64,000 nt of DNA, taken from positions 9,980,255-10,044,254 of the forward strand of contig CM051512.1 of the NCBI GenBank assembly GCA_028015205.1, given 5' to 3'. How positions within the stretch are numbered: position 1 is the first letter of the stretch; each line of letters starts with the position of its first letter. Under the pieces are notes generated by a model, which had not been told where the DNA came from, searched no databases, and saw only the letters and a list, made by a program, of their open reading frames with translations. Of this stretch, positions 44,501 to 52,784 are shown piece by piece. This DNA comes from Mytilisepta virgata (Eukaryota > Mollusca > Bivalvia > Mytilida > Mytilidae). A program made the translations under genes and the position numbers.

Positions 44501-44727
44501 CCAGCCTGCTTCTGTCTAACCACAGGATTTTGTCGGGACTTTTTTTTCATAACAGCTTCATTCTCCTTGACTTCTGAATTCTCTCTGTATTTTCTTTTCA
44601 TGTCAGCCTGCTTCTGTTTAACCACAGGATTTTGTCTGGACTTTCTTTTCATAACAGCTTCATTCTCCTTGACTTCTGAATTCTCTATGTATTTTCTTTT
44701 CATGTCAGCCTGCTTCTGTTTAACCAC
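38584..44727 (-). CDS. Helentron (Helitron2) Rep-helicase-endonuclease, main part
   Basis: 2,047 codons on the minus strand. Order: ~250 residues of Lys/Arg/Glu-rich tandem repeats; a cysteine-rich region (CTSCGLLFF, ICHTCLKYL) as in animal Helitron proteins; a Helitron-like N domain with HUH nuclease motif (GSPHIHGVLWI, His near 834-836) and two tyrosines in MYIVSYVSKGQRG; and a PIF1-type SF1 helicase with Walker A GGAGVGKT (near 1374-1381), Walker B LIIDEIS (near 1460) and the late CQGDTLQQAVVQ motif. It ends in an APE-like endonuclease domain (from about 1845; CFVESRLCEND, ILGDFNTDD near 1970, DLIYTN, SHHKPVW). The C-terminal endonuclease marks the Helentron/Helitron2 lineage. The protein would nick, unwind and transfer single-stranded DNA. 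The frame is a direct continuation of the upstream segment, broken only by one TAG. Confidence 0.93.
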   Translation of the reverse strand: MVKQKQADMKRKYIENSEVKENEAVMKRKSRQNPVVKQKQADMKRKYRENSEVKENEAVMKKKSRQNPVVRQKQAGVKRKYRENSEVKETEAVMKRKSRQNAVVKQKQAGMKRKYRECVEVMQKEADTRKKSRMHQEVKEKEAIMKRKSRQNPVVKKKQADMKRKYRECVEVMQKEADTRKKSRMHQEVKEKEAIMKRKSRQNPVVKQKQAEMKRKYRDNSEVKQNESASRRLWYKNNPLQPLKTAKRKQRWRQNPFVQESERIIAKYRRLSSVNKRTITYIPVRKETVISSSHGKVNGIIQNFKDAVAQACDFECTSCGLLFFKQSVIKTPQLKLPEDLRTKCITSTVSDDGNEWICHTCLKYLRRKRMPPLSKANKMTFPYKPDVLNLNTLEERLVAPVNVFMQMRELPSGRQVCIKGNVVNVPSDSIQTVQSLPRRIDQSDTIPVKLKRRLRYKTHYLYENVQPNKCLAATYHLMQKELFQAYVTEGIDQTWNDHFTHLNDTEWTEFLTNSEEQDIASATDVNKNSSTKEQDLQIDLEISTSSQDRDKSDQNNEESDAWTEDEEENDNPYSLMDTVMFEQVTEYDGQHNICVAPSEGNIPISIFSDNIEELAFPSIFCGESRPNNQQREVPVNYSDVVKSELRRRDRRCSSSIPNLFFKARKIQLKQIKDKVWLSMRRNKTKGKIYTAKEVRNPEVVDKMVKLDEGYRIFGTLRGSPPYWENAKKDLFAMIRQLGIAALFITLSAAETHWMPLLQTLGKIIDRKTYTDEQLNELTWNEKSRLVRTDPVTVARYFDYRVQQFFRTFLLSPFSPLGTVKDFFYRIEFQQRGSPHIHGVLWIENAPKFGTDDAEKVDKYISNIVSTSSADPLAKYQRHRHSNYCRKNKKKQCRFNFPLPPMLSTQVLEPLEVTDEQELKIHKENWQCISDHLHNLESGQDNSHTVEEFIQSLKLSEQDYIKAVRSTLKEPKVFHKRDLDAIRINSYSPSIMEAWQANHDIQYILDAYSCAMYIVSYVSKGQRGMSDLLRRATEDARDQGSTIRNQVKAIGNKFSKNVEISAQEAVFITLQLPLKRSSTAFTFINTSPADERPFILKSEEQLKNLPDDSDDIQCGNQISRYKDRPQSISSMCLADFDAWHDVCFKRVRSDKYQTENELVGENNEDDDQGTEAICDAISNKISLSSSCVMRRRRKKKILKSVRYNKKKDPENHYRELLMLYIPWRTEDSIIGSCSTYEDRYNEVKDMVEIKKSEYESMGDELDTAEQLLHNAELDDQCYDTVAPTVQEQELRDRALDNPDDIGDEDLYTDYDLGPDIGIQPTAEGGTGQTEELIRNRLSDTEYRASIQKLNIKQKEIFYHILRRVKTSSDQFLIFLSGGAGVGKTCVTKAIHQGLLRHYNTVAGSNPEQLHVLLTAPTGKAAYLIGGRTIHSAFKIPANQNLKYKPLKPDTLNSLRTQLSEVKTLIIDEISMCGCNMFMFIDLRLQEVKQSEKPFGGVNILCIGDLFQLHPVMDNWIFQYPIEDYSILSPNVWLDEFLLFELTEIMRQAGDKTFAEALNNIREGCQNDRDIACIKSQTLKSKELLYPREATHILYYNKSVEQHNVSMYESATTDKVSFKAIDIVIGDVNADIKQKILQRAPAKACDSMGLHKVYKTAVGLRNELTVNIDVSDGLVNGASGVTKYISTSPTGHPCLIWMLFDSENIGKDLRQQSRHLYRSYIDEDWTPIKKISREFPVGKYKNAKIHRKQFPLQLSCAKTVHRCQGDTLQQAVVQLPNERRSHVHYVALSRVTSLQNLYILPPFDPTKITVSEDVKREMDRLRKEKQLQLRYTPIYQLPENQLKVCFHNSQSVHLHFDDIKSDFSFLASDILCFVESRLCENDTDINLPGYVTLRNNFSSTRSPYGTVIFIRDHIEYNFQTHNRDGIELTLLQITAPTLLNILAAYCRPKEQFSKIKSALSECNHLLPAHQNNIILGDFNTDDTKYEQLTKYLASFNYHQLIHDETTNNHTTIDLIYTNIPEQKTQSGVLESYYSHHKPVWISVDTSQLY

Positions 44728-45060
44728 AGGATTTTGTCTGGACTATCTTTTCATAACAGCTTCATTCTCCTTGACTTCTGAATTCTCTCTGTATTTTCTT
44801 TTCATGTCAGCCTGCTTCTGTTTAACCACAGAATTTTGTCTGGACATTCTTTTCATGATAGCTTCTTTCTCCTTTACTTCATGATCCATTCTGGACTTTT
44901 TTCTTGTGTCAGCTTCTTTCTGCTTGACTTCTACACACTCTCTGTATTTTCTTTTCATGTCAGCTTGTTTCTGTTTAACCATATGAGTTTGTCTGGACAT
45001 TCTTTTCATGTCAGCTTCTTTCTGCTTGACCTCTGGATCGATTCTTGCTTTTCTTTTTAA
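43990..45060 (-). repeat. 102-bp coding minisatellite in the Helentron protein
   Basis: The region encodes tandem 34-residue units built from two alternating halves, VKQKQADMKRKYREN and VKENEAVMKRKSRQNP. Successive units start at, for example, 44803, 44701 and 44599, exactly 102 bp apart; about ten units in all, more diverged at the edges (KADTRKKSRMHQEV-type variants). The product is highly basic, helical, heptad-like linker. One unit carries the TAG. Confidence 0.9.
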
Positions 45061-46347
45061 TTCTTGTTCTTTTATTCTATTTGTTTCGCTCCTTCTACTT
45101 TTCTGTTTCATTAACCTATTCTTCTCTCTCACCATCATTAAGTTATCATTAGCAGCTGTTAATCTTAGAGGATGTGTAGGAAATGGCAAGATGATTTTAG
45201 AGATAAGACAGTTCTTTAAATGATTTCTCATTTTTGAAGCTATATACTGTTCATTTTCTGGAAGTCTACCCATTATGTATGAGAAGGCATAGGCAATAGA
45301 AAAGGCACCACAAGATGGATCATCTACTGGCTGTTGAACAACTATTGGATAGTGTATGTGCTGAATCTCAATAGTATTGCCATACATCTGTCTTAGCAAT
45401 GGTAATATTGCTATCGGTCTGCTGACATTTCTTTTAGAATCAAACAAATGAATAATTCTAGTCAGTGGATCAAAAATTAATGTCAACCAATGGTGATGCA
45501 TTAACAGAAAATTTACGGCAATTTTCGTATCATCAAAAAAAAACTGTTGATCTGGATTCTGTAATGCTACTTGTTGGACTGCAGGTGGGAAATCTCCAAT
45601 TGTAAACAGATTGTCACTATCCTGATTCTTTAACAGACTAACAGCTGCCATAATAACATCATCAGGAATAAAAGTACCTTTGGTCCCCACCATGGAAGAT
45701 ATAACATTTGGGTTATAGGTAGGTAACAAACTTAGATCTTGATGGCTTGATGGAACAGTTTTTTGGAATTCTCTGTTGACCTGTAAAACAATGTCCTTTT
45801 TCCTCGATATCAATGATTGACGTGTAAATTCTCTTGAAATCCTTTTTAACATTGCTGCCTCTTGATTATCATGTGCTGCTTGTAAAGGCTTTCCACCTTC
45901 AGTCTGTTCATTCTGTTGCAACTTTGTAGATGCAGTTACATTTATAAAAGATTTTTCATATATATTTTCCTCGAGGGTTACTTGCTCTGATGGTGTCTTA
46001 ACCAGCTTCTCATTTCTTAAGTTATTTGTACTGGTGTCCTTTTTGTTGAGTTGTGGACCTGTATCACTGTTGGTTTTCAGTTTAGTTCCTAAACTCTGTA
46101 ATGTCTTAACAACTTCTGTCTCTTCAACGTTCAAATCTGTGCATAAGCTTTCCCCAGTGACATTACTTCTGATGATTTCTGGACCTGTCTTACTGCTGTT
46201 CTTCAATTCTACAGGTTTAACCACTATCTTCTTTGACTTTTCTAAAATGTCTTTGTTTTTTGGTGAGGTGTAATGAGCTGCATAATATTGGCGCATGTGT
46301 TGGCGTCTTTGTCTGTGATTCCTTCTACCTCTCTTTGGCATATTCAA
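44743..46347 (-). CDS. Helentron N-terminal part with Ulp1-like (C48) protease domain
   Basis: 534 codons from ATG at 46347 (MNMPKRGRRNHRQRRQHMRQ, a basic start) to TAG at 44743. Residues ~200-390 resemble a Ulp1/SENP-type cysteine protease: HHHWLTLIFDPL (His near 284), LFDSKRN (Asp near 302), a Gln in VVQQPVDD, and PSCGAFSIAYAF (Cys near 346), in the right order H-D-Q-C. After a junction (NRLMKQKSRRSETNRIKEQE) the basic repeat array begins and continues in frame after the TAG into the Rep-helicase part. In other Helitrons such domains are thought to process host or self protein; no experimental role is known here. Confidence 0.85.
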   Translation of the reverse strand: MNMPKRGRRNHRQRRQHMRQYYAAHYTSPKNKDILEKSKKIVVKPVELKNSSKTGPEIIRSNVTGESLCTDLNVEETEVVKTLQSLGTKLKTNSDTGPQLNKKDTSTNNLRNEKLVKTPSEQVTLEENIYEKSFINVTASTKLQQNEQTEGGKPLQAAHDNQEAAMLKRISREFTRQSLISRKKDIVLQVNREFQKTVPSSHQDLSLLPTYNPNVISSMVGTKGTFIPDDVIMAAVSLLKNQDSDNLFTIGDFPPAVQQVALQNPDQQFFFDDTKIAVNFLLMHHHWLTLIFDPLTRIIHLFDSKRNVSRPIAILPLLRQMYGNTIEIQHIHYPIVVQQPVDDPSCGAFSIAYAFSYIMGRLPENEQYIASKMRNHLKNCLISKIILPFPTHPLRLTAANDNLMMVREKNRLMKQKSRRSETNRIKEQELKRKARIDPEVKQKEADMKRMSRQTHMVKQKQADMKRKYRECVEVKQKEADTRKKSRMDHEVKEKEAIMKRMSRQNSVVKQKQADMKRKYRENSEVKENEAVMKR

Positions 46348-46639
46348 TTAATCTGAAAATAAAAGAACACCTGAAAAAGATGTAGAGAAATCTGTCCTGA
46401 AATAAAAATAAAGTCACTTATCTGGTATAACATGCTGTTTCTGTCCTTTGCCTCTGAACCTGTTGTTGAAGTGTCTTGACATTTTATCTCCTTTGCCTTT
46501 AAAAATACTTTATGTCTCTTACGCTGATCATTGTAATTCAATTTGTTTAATATGAACACCTGTAATGAAAGTCAAAAAAATTTCTAACGGTAGATGTGAG
46601 GTATTGCTATTGACCAAGTGACATAGTTATATTGAATTC

Positions 46640-47640
46640 CTATGAGCAGTTTAGGAGAAGTTGCGGATAGAAGAATCCAACCTCCTTTTAATAAAAACGT
46701 CAATTTTCACGAAAAACAATATATATATAAATTTTCTGTAAATGAAATAAATATGGATATCTTTGCATTAAGGTTAATGCGCAGAGAAAGTTTCATCAAA
46801 TTCCTTTGAGCGGTTATGGAGTAGTTGAGGATAGAAGTTTTGCCCCCCCCCCTTTTTGTGCAAAAATGTCAATTTTTACAAAAAAACATTAAAAATTTTC
46901 TAAAAATGAAATATATATGCACACCTGTGCATTAAGGTTAATGCACAGAGAAAGTTTCATCAAATTCCTTTGAGCGGTTATGGAGTAGTTGAGGATAGAA
47001 GTTTTGCCCCCCCTTTTTGTGCAAAAATGTCAATTTTTACCCAAAAAAAATTAAAAATTTTCTAAAAATGAAATATATATGCACACCTGTGCATTAAGGT
47101 TAATGCACAGAGAAAGTTTCATCAAATTCCTTTGAGCGGTTATGGAGTAGTTGAGGATAGAAGTTTTGCCCCCCTTTTTGTGCAAAAATGTCAATTTTTA
47201 CCAAAAAAAAAATAAAAATTTTCTAAAAATGAAATATATATGCACACCTGTGCATTAAGGTTAATGCACAGAGAAAGTTTCATCAAATTCCTTTGAGCGG
47301 TTATGGAGTAGTTGAGGATAGAAGTTTTGCCCCCCCCCCCCTTTTTTGTGCAAAAATGTCAATTTTTACCCAAAAAATTTAAAAATTTTCTAAAAATGAA
47401 ATATATATGCACACCTGTGCATTAAGGTTAATGCACAGAGAAAGTTTCATCAAATTCCTTTGAGCGGTTATGGAGTAGTTGAGGATAGAAGTTTTGCCCC
47501 CCCCCTTTTTGTGCAAAAATGTCAATTTTTACCAAAAAAAATTAAATATTTTCTAAAAATGAAATATATATGCACACCTGTGCATTAAGGTTAATGCACA
47601 GAGAAAGTTTCATCAAATTCCTTTGAGCGGTTTATGAGTT
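46640..47640. repeat. ~163-bp satellite array next to the Helentron
   Basis: About six units with period ~163 bp, each containing GAGAAAGTTTCATCAAATTC, GCGGTTATGGAGTAGTTGAGG and a variable C-run followed by TTTTTGTGCAAAAATGTC. Starts of the GAGAAAGTTTC block fall near 46785, 46948, 47110, 47270, 47438 and 47600. The first unit is the most diverged and the others are nearly identical. Confidence 0.92.
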
Positions 47641-47654
47641 GTTGAGGATAGAAG

Positions 47655-47712
47655 AAAAGTGTGACGACGCAAGACGACGCAAGACGCAGGACGCAAGACG
47701 CAAGACGACAGA
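47655..47712. repeat. GACGCAA short tandem repeat
   Basis: Irregular tandem units of GACGCAA and related words, forming the right border of the 163-bp array. Confidence 0.75.
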
Positions 47713-49149
47713 TAGTGATCCCTATGTGTCGACCATGCGTTCCGCAGGCGACACAAAAATAACCCACCTTACAATTCTTTACACTCACACACTCATCATA
47801 ATGGCCAGGGATCATATAATACTAACGGGATATGTCACTCGGTTATAAGAATGCAAACAACAGTTTCGTAAAAAATTCCAGTGATTTTTCCCTAAATATA
47901 TAATGTCATAGGTATGGAATTCCCTCTATTTATAAGTTCTAGATATTGATTTCTGGTTGTTTTTTGGTTTCATTATTTAAATTAGAGTCTTGACTTTATT
48001 TTAAGTTTAAAAAAATGCATGAAATGTAAAAAAGTAATTATTTTCAGAAAAGTTTTATTAATGGGAGTCTACTCTGAAAACATCCAAAAATAGTGTAGGT
48101 GAAAACAACATTTTTATACCACTTCATGTAGCAATTTTAAAAGGCGGCGAATGTACCCTGAAACTACATGTGCTGAAACCAGTTGAATGTGTACTTTGGA
48201 AAACACATATACTCAGTTCTCTTAATTACGTAGGTATCTTTGCTAGGATGCTCTGAGGTTGGTCTGTTTTTGAAATATTTGAAGGGGGGAGGCCTATTTT
48301 TTGTCAGTTATCTTTCTGTAATGGTAAGAATTTGGAAAGGAATTCCTTAAAAATACTTATATACAGTGAAAGCTTGAACAAATATGTTTTATTTGATATA
48401 TGGTTGTCTATGGGTATATGATACAGCCAATTGTCCAGGTATCAATCTTTTCAGTATGTTCCTTCAATTCATGACGTCGAAACTGTTGTGTGCACTCTAA
48501 TAGGATATTTCTATGACTCTAATATAAAGCTAGGAATCGACCATTTACTTTCGCATTTAAAAATTACACGAACAAAGCTAGCATTATTTTCGTATTTAGA
48601 AAAAAATAAAATCGAGTTCGGTTAGTTTGACAAATATCCGGCTTTGAGTAAGTAATTCGTTTTATTTATATTTCAGGGTGTTTCTTTAAATGGAGATTAC
48701 TACATTATTTATTTTGATATTAATTTCAGTAATTTAATTATATATTGTATATGTATATAATGTCTCAAAAAGTTATATTAAATCTTCTGGGACACGCAAG
48801 CTTTTATTGTCAATTGATTGTTGATGAATTTTGTTTTCTTTTTGATGTCCCGTAATTGTATAAAACAATCTCCATTCATTACAACACTAACGACTTTTTA
48901 CAATTTCATTTCGTCGGTATTGATCATTAAATGATTGGTTTGATTGCTTCATTTCTCATTTAATTATGTCTTCAATTGGTGCCGACTTTAGTTTTTTCTT
49001 GATAACATTCAATTATATTTTAAGATATGATAGAGAAAATTTATAAAAGAAAAAAAAAGAAAAGGAACATACAACGGTTTTGTACAAATACAAGCCATCG
49101 AATTCATAAAAATTATCCATACCATTTTCAAAAATATTACCATATTATC
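47713..49149. other. Spacer, no gene recognised
   Basis: AT-rich. An open stretch at 48431-48625 (VPSIHDVETVVCTLIGYF...) lacks an ATG near its start and a known domain. Confidence 0.45.
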
Positions 49150-49340
49150 ATGTCGGCTAAAAGTGATTTCTTGTCGTGGGACGACAGTGAACTGAACTTA
49201 GATTTGCTCCTCGGGGAGTTTCAGATATAGACTCTGATAGTGAAAACCCACCACCAAAAAAAAGCCAAGAAAGATATTACAAAATATATGTATAAGTGCC
49301 CGGAGTGTTTCACATCATACTTTAGTTTGAACACTTAAAT
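49150..49340 (+). pseudogene. Broken gene start followed by a half zinc finger
   Basis: ATG at 49150 opens MSAKSDFLSWDDSELNLDLL, an acidic leader, and hits TAG after 26 codons. In the +1 frame an acidic/Pro/Lys stretch (DIDSDSENPPPKK) follows. Near 49288, back in the first frame, YKCPECFTSYFSLNT is the first half of a C2H2 finger and ends in TAA. Looks like a 5' gene fragment of a zinc-finger protein with a frameshift and truncation. Confidence 0.4.
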
Positions 49341-50012
49341 ATTATGTCATTTTATATTCATTAAACATGACAAATACTATACCTCTCCAATTATATGCTT
49401 TTTGTGATCACTGTTTTTAGGGATGGTAATTAGGTATACATGTTTCAATCTTATATCAATTTTGCCGCTAATTTGTGATCTAACAAGCGAAGACATTTTT
49501 TCTCTGTCATGACTTGTGTGTGTCTGTGGAAGCTGAAATAACATACTCATTTTAATAACAGGGGCTCAATGGGATTGGCCAATGTCGCATAATGCAATTT
49601 TTCATTCATTCTGGCAACAAAATTTCATACTTGGTGATATTTCTGGCACCCAAATTGAAAAAATCTAACACACAAATAAAAAACATAATAAATATGCATA
49701 CCTTTATCACTTTAAATGCATGAAATCATAGTTTCCATTCTGCAAGGATTGTGATCAGAGGTTTCAATGTAAACAAATACAATGGAAATCTTTGTTTTAT
49801 TGCTTGCAATTATTTATGTTTAAAAAGGAGGGAGGGTAACTTTAAATAGCAAATTTTAAAACTGGCAACAAAAAATATAATTCTGAATACATTTGTAATC
49901 ATTTGATAAATACAATTATTTGACTCTCAGCAATGTGAATATTACAAAGCCTTTTAAAAGAGTTTCACAGTTATTTCCATTACTATACTTGAAAAAATAA
50001 AATAATTGTTAC

Positions 50013-50475
50013 CTTGAAATCAACAAATTTGACTATATGTCTGATTTTTATCTTTGCCGGACATCACTTTTTCTTGGTTGTCTTGGTTAATCTCCTCCTT
50101 TTTTTAAAGTCATGGTTCTCCTTTAAAACAAAAAGTAATAATTTTTTAATGTAAAATTTGAAATCTGAAAGACTCAGAAAAGATGAATATCTATAATTTA
50201 AAGGAAAAATTCTGTTTCATTTATGAGACCAAAATGACAAACACATACTTAGCCAGCTACTAGCTAACATTCCATTAACCCTAATACTTGTACTGTGCAT
50301 ACATTAATGAAATATCAGTGCTTACTTTTGAATTTCTTGATGCAATTTTTGCAGATTCCTTTTTCTTAAAATCTCTGTCTTTGCCTTGATGGCATTCTAA
50401 TATCTTTCTACCACGAATCATAAATGGTATGCCATCAAAGGGAATAGGAGGCTCTGCATTTTTTGTGTATCTTCA
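50013..50475 (-). pseudogene. Two-exon remnant, possibly ALS2CR8/CARF-type domain
   Basis: Minus strand. Exon 50475-50326 reads PPIPFDGIPFMIRGRKILEC then HQGKDRDFKKK, ending at a donor AAAA|GTAAGC. Exon ~50105-50013 reads KKRRRLTKTTKKK, a TGA, then CPAKIKIRHIVKFVDFK, ending at a donor AAG|GTAACA. The GIPF...C-x-G-x-DR and CPAKI...F motifs resemble the domain of calcium-responsive transcription factor and its invertebrate relatives, as I recall it. The in-frame TGA in a conserved position suggests a pseudogene. No upstream or downstream exon was confirmed. Confidence 0.4.
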
Positions 50476-50702
50476 TATCTTATAGTGAAATTTAGGTTGG
50501 CTAATGCTGAAATTAAAATAATTTACTAAAAAATCATTATCAAAACATGGGTAACTCTGATAATAGTGTTGTATAATTGGAATAAATAGATAAAATGAAT
50601 TCTGCTTATTCACAAAATTAATTTATCTAAAAAAAAATTAATACTGAACATATAACTTCATAGTTCTCATTCAAACACTGTTATTAACCTTGTATATGTA
50701 TA

Positions 50703-51029
50703 TGGCACGCCGTTGTTATATTTATTCAATTTCGAGATATCTTAATAATAAAATGAGATATCTTATATATTAAATAAGATATCTGATTTATTAAATAAGA
50801 TATCTTATATATTAAATAAGATATAAAGTATGTGTTTATAAAGAAGTAAGATATCTTATATACTTATATACTTTATAAGATATCTTATTAACTAATAGAG
50901 ATATCTTATTAACTTATAGAGATATCTTATTTACTTATAAAAATTAAAGATATTTTTATACTTAATAAAATATCTTGTTAAATAATTAAGATATCTTGGA
51001 ATTTGAATAAATATAAAAACGGCGTGCCA
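50703..51029. mobile_element. TA-flanked MITE with a GATATC-repeat core
   Basis: Inverted ends TGGCACGCCGTT (then TTATATTTATTCAA) at 50703 and in reverse complement ending at 51029, flanked by TA on both sides (50701-50702, 51030-51031). The core is an irregular array of AGATATCTTA with nine exact GATATC sites, itself palindromic at every unit, so the element can form many alternative cruciforms. Confidence 0.75.
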
Positions 51030-51462
51030 TACATGTATTCTCGGGGATCAAAACTCGTTTTTTCACCTTAGTCGCTAACTTGGTTCCTAGTTTTCAACAT
51101 GTTTTAGGATCCCACTCAAAAATTGATGCCAGTATAAATTTTCATAATTATTTTAGGGGACGGCCATTTGATATTCTGGGGGGGGGGGGGGGGGGGGGGG
51201 GGGGCAGGAGGATTTTGAAAATAAATAGCTCAGCCTTGATAATAACAAAAAGAATGGTTTGTTCTGTGGTAGTTTGAAAATAAATAACCTGACCTACAAT
51301 GTATTGAAAATAAATAACTCGGCAGGTCTTTTAAACCATTTTATAAATGCATGTTTTAAAGCATGAGATGGCACCAGATTCTACCAAAATTCGTCTTTTT
51401 TCATATTTTTTTCGGGAAAAACTTCCCAAATCTTTTAATAATATATAAACTACACCATACAG

Positions 51463-52368
51463 AATAAGAATAAGAATTTTTTATTTCCAATTAAGGGCCC
51501 ATTAAGAGCAAGCAATCAAATACAAATGATTTATATCATTGGAGGTACATATACAGTTTACACATATATATTTAAACCCACAATAACCACAGTCAGGTCA
51601 GAGCCATACTATATGCACAATATCTATATTATCATAATATATCAATTAAAATATTTGCATATGTTATTATATAAAATTTCTTATTTCTAAACACTTATTT
51701 ATAAATATACCCAATGTTTTTAGGACATTCATATTTTTTATTAGTCAATAAGCAAATAAACTTTGCTGTTTTATTCAGGTTCCCAAAATTATTACAAAAT
51801 AAAGATATATTTTCATAAAATACTTTTCTTTCATTTTCATACAATGGACATTGAGCTAAAAAGTGTTCCCCGTCTTCAACCTCTCCGAGTATGCACTTAG
51901 TACATAGTCTTTGTGAACGTTCAATATAATTTTAGCATATCTATCAGTTTCTATTTTTAAACAATGAGCACTAACTCTAATTTTAAAATCATTTAAATCA
52001 AGATATTTCTCTCTTTCAAAACATCTTTTGACAGTGAAATATGTTAATAATTTCCCTTTGTCGGAATTCAAACTACATTCTCTAAAGCCATCCCAAAAAT
52101 TGAGGAAACTTTTTGATAGTTTATTTTTAACAATTTTGCATAAACGACCTAATTCAAGTTCCTTTAAATTTGATATTGGTAAATCTATCTCTTTCAATAT
52201 GAACATAATACTAGAATACCAACTATTAACTTTACAAGAATGCAATTGCCTGTTACACACATAGGCATCATACAATAGACCTTCCTTTAAATTTTCTAGT
52301 CTATGAAAATATTTCAACATTGACAAAATAATAGTAAAATATACAGGGATTCTGCCAAGCTCAGACAT
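51463..52368 (-). pseudogene. 5'-truncated LINE, 3' end of reverse-transcriptase ORF
   Basis: The minus strand opens 170 codons (52368-51856) with WYSSIMFILKEIDLP, FWDGFRECSLNS and KIRVSAHCLKIETDRY. After a frameshift near 51925 it continues with RLCTKCILGEVEDGEHFLAQ and CPLYE, a C-x2-C-x11-H-x4-C knuckle found at the C-terminus of many mollusc LINE polyproteins. The DNA then ends in a TTCTTATTCTTATTC tail at about 51463-51480, the 3' end of the LINE. The catalytic RT core is missing, so it is a dead-on-arrival copy inside element B. Confidence 0.7.
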
Positions 52369-52586
52369 AATTGCTATATTACTGGATTTTTTATTAACAA
52401 CAAGGATATATTATTTTTTTTTAAATGTCTGAAAATGGGTTTCATTTCACTTGAGGTATATTGTCTCATGAACATTTACCTCACTTTAATACCTTTTCCC
52501 ATTTTAACCTATATTGCTTTTTGTACGTATGCAGTTTTGAATTCAGAAGATTCACTTCCAGAGGATGATGATTAATTTCGATTAAA

Positions 52587-52784
52587 TGGTACATATTATA
52601 TGAACTTGGTGCACAGATTTATGGCAATGGTGGCCATTTTTGTGCTAGCATCAAACACAACAACAAATGGCATGATCTTTATGATGGTCTTAAAGAATAC
52701 CACAGTGCTGGACAGGGACTGAGACTGCAAGGTGGAAAGCCAAAATTCCGAACAGATACAACCTCGACTATGTTATTTATTTAA
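52587..52784 (+). pseudogene. Peptidase C19/UCH-like coding fragment
   Basis: 65 open codons up to a TAA. WYILYELGAQIYGNGGHFCA then SIKHNNKWHDLYDGLKEYHS resembles the His box of ubiquitin-specific proteases (GGHF...W...YDG). The sequence upstream is out of frame and no Cys box was found, so it is a remnant. It lies inside element B and may be cargo or part of the original element. Confidence 0.45.

Larger units (their letters stand above)
38584..46347 (-). mobile_element. Helentron-type Helitron, coding region nearly intact
   Basis: A 7.76-kb coding unit, 2,586 sense codons with a single in-frame TAG at 44743-44745. Terminal sequences were not identified: Helentrons lack the simple TC...CTRR ends and usually need copy comparison. 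The ~163-bp satellite directly 5' (46640-47640) may be part of it. Confidence 0.88.

Noticed and set aside
44122..45223. Plus-strand open frames rich in Phe, Leu, Ser and Cys, resembling a membrane protein with repeats
   Set aside because: They are the antisense reading of the Helentron's basic repeat array; the minus frame is continuous with recognised domains.
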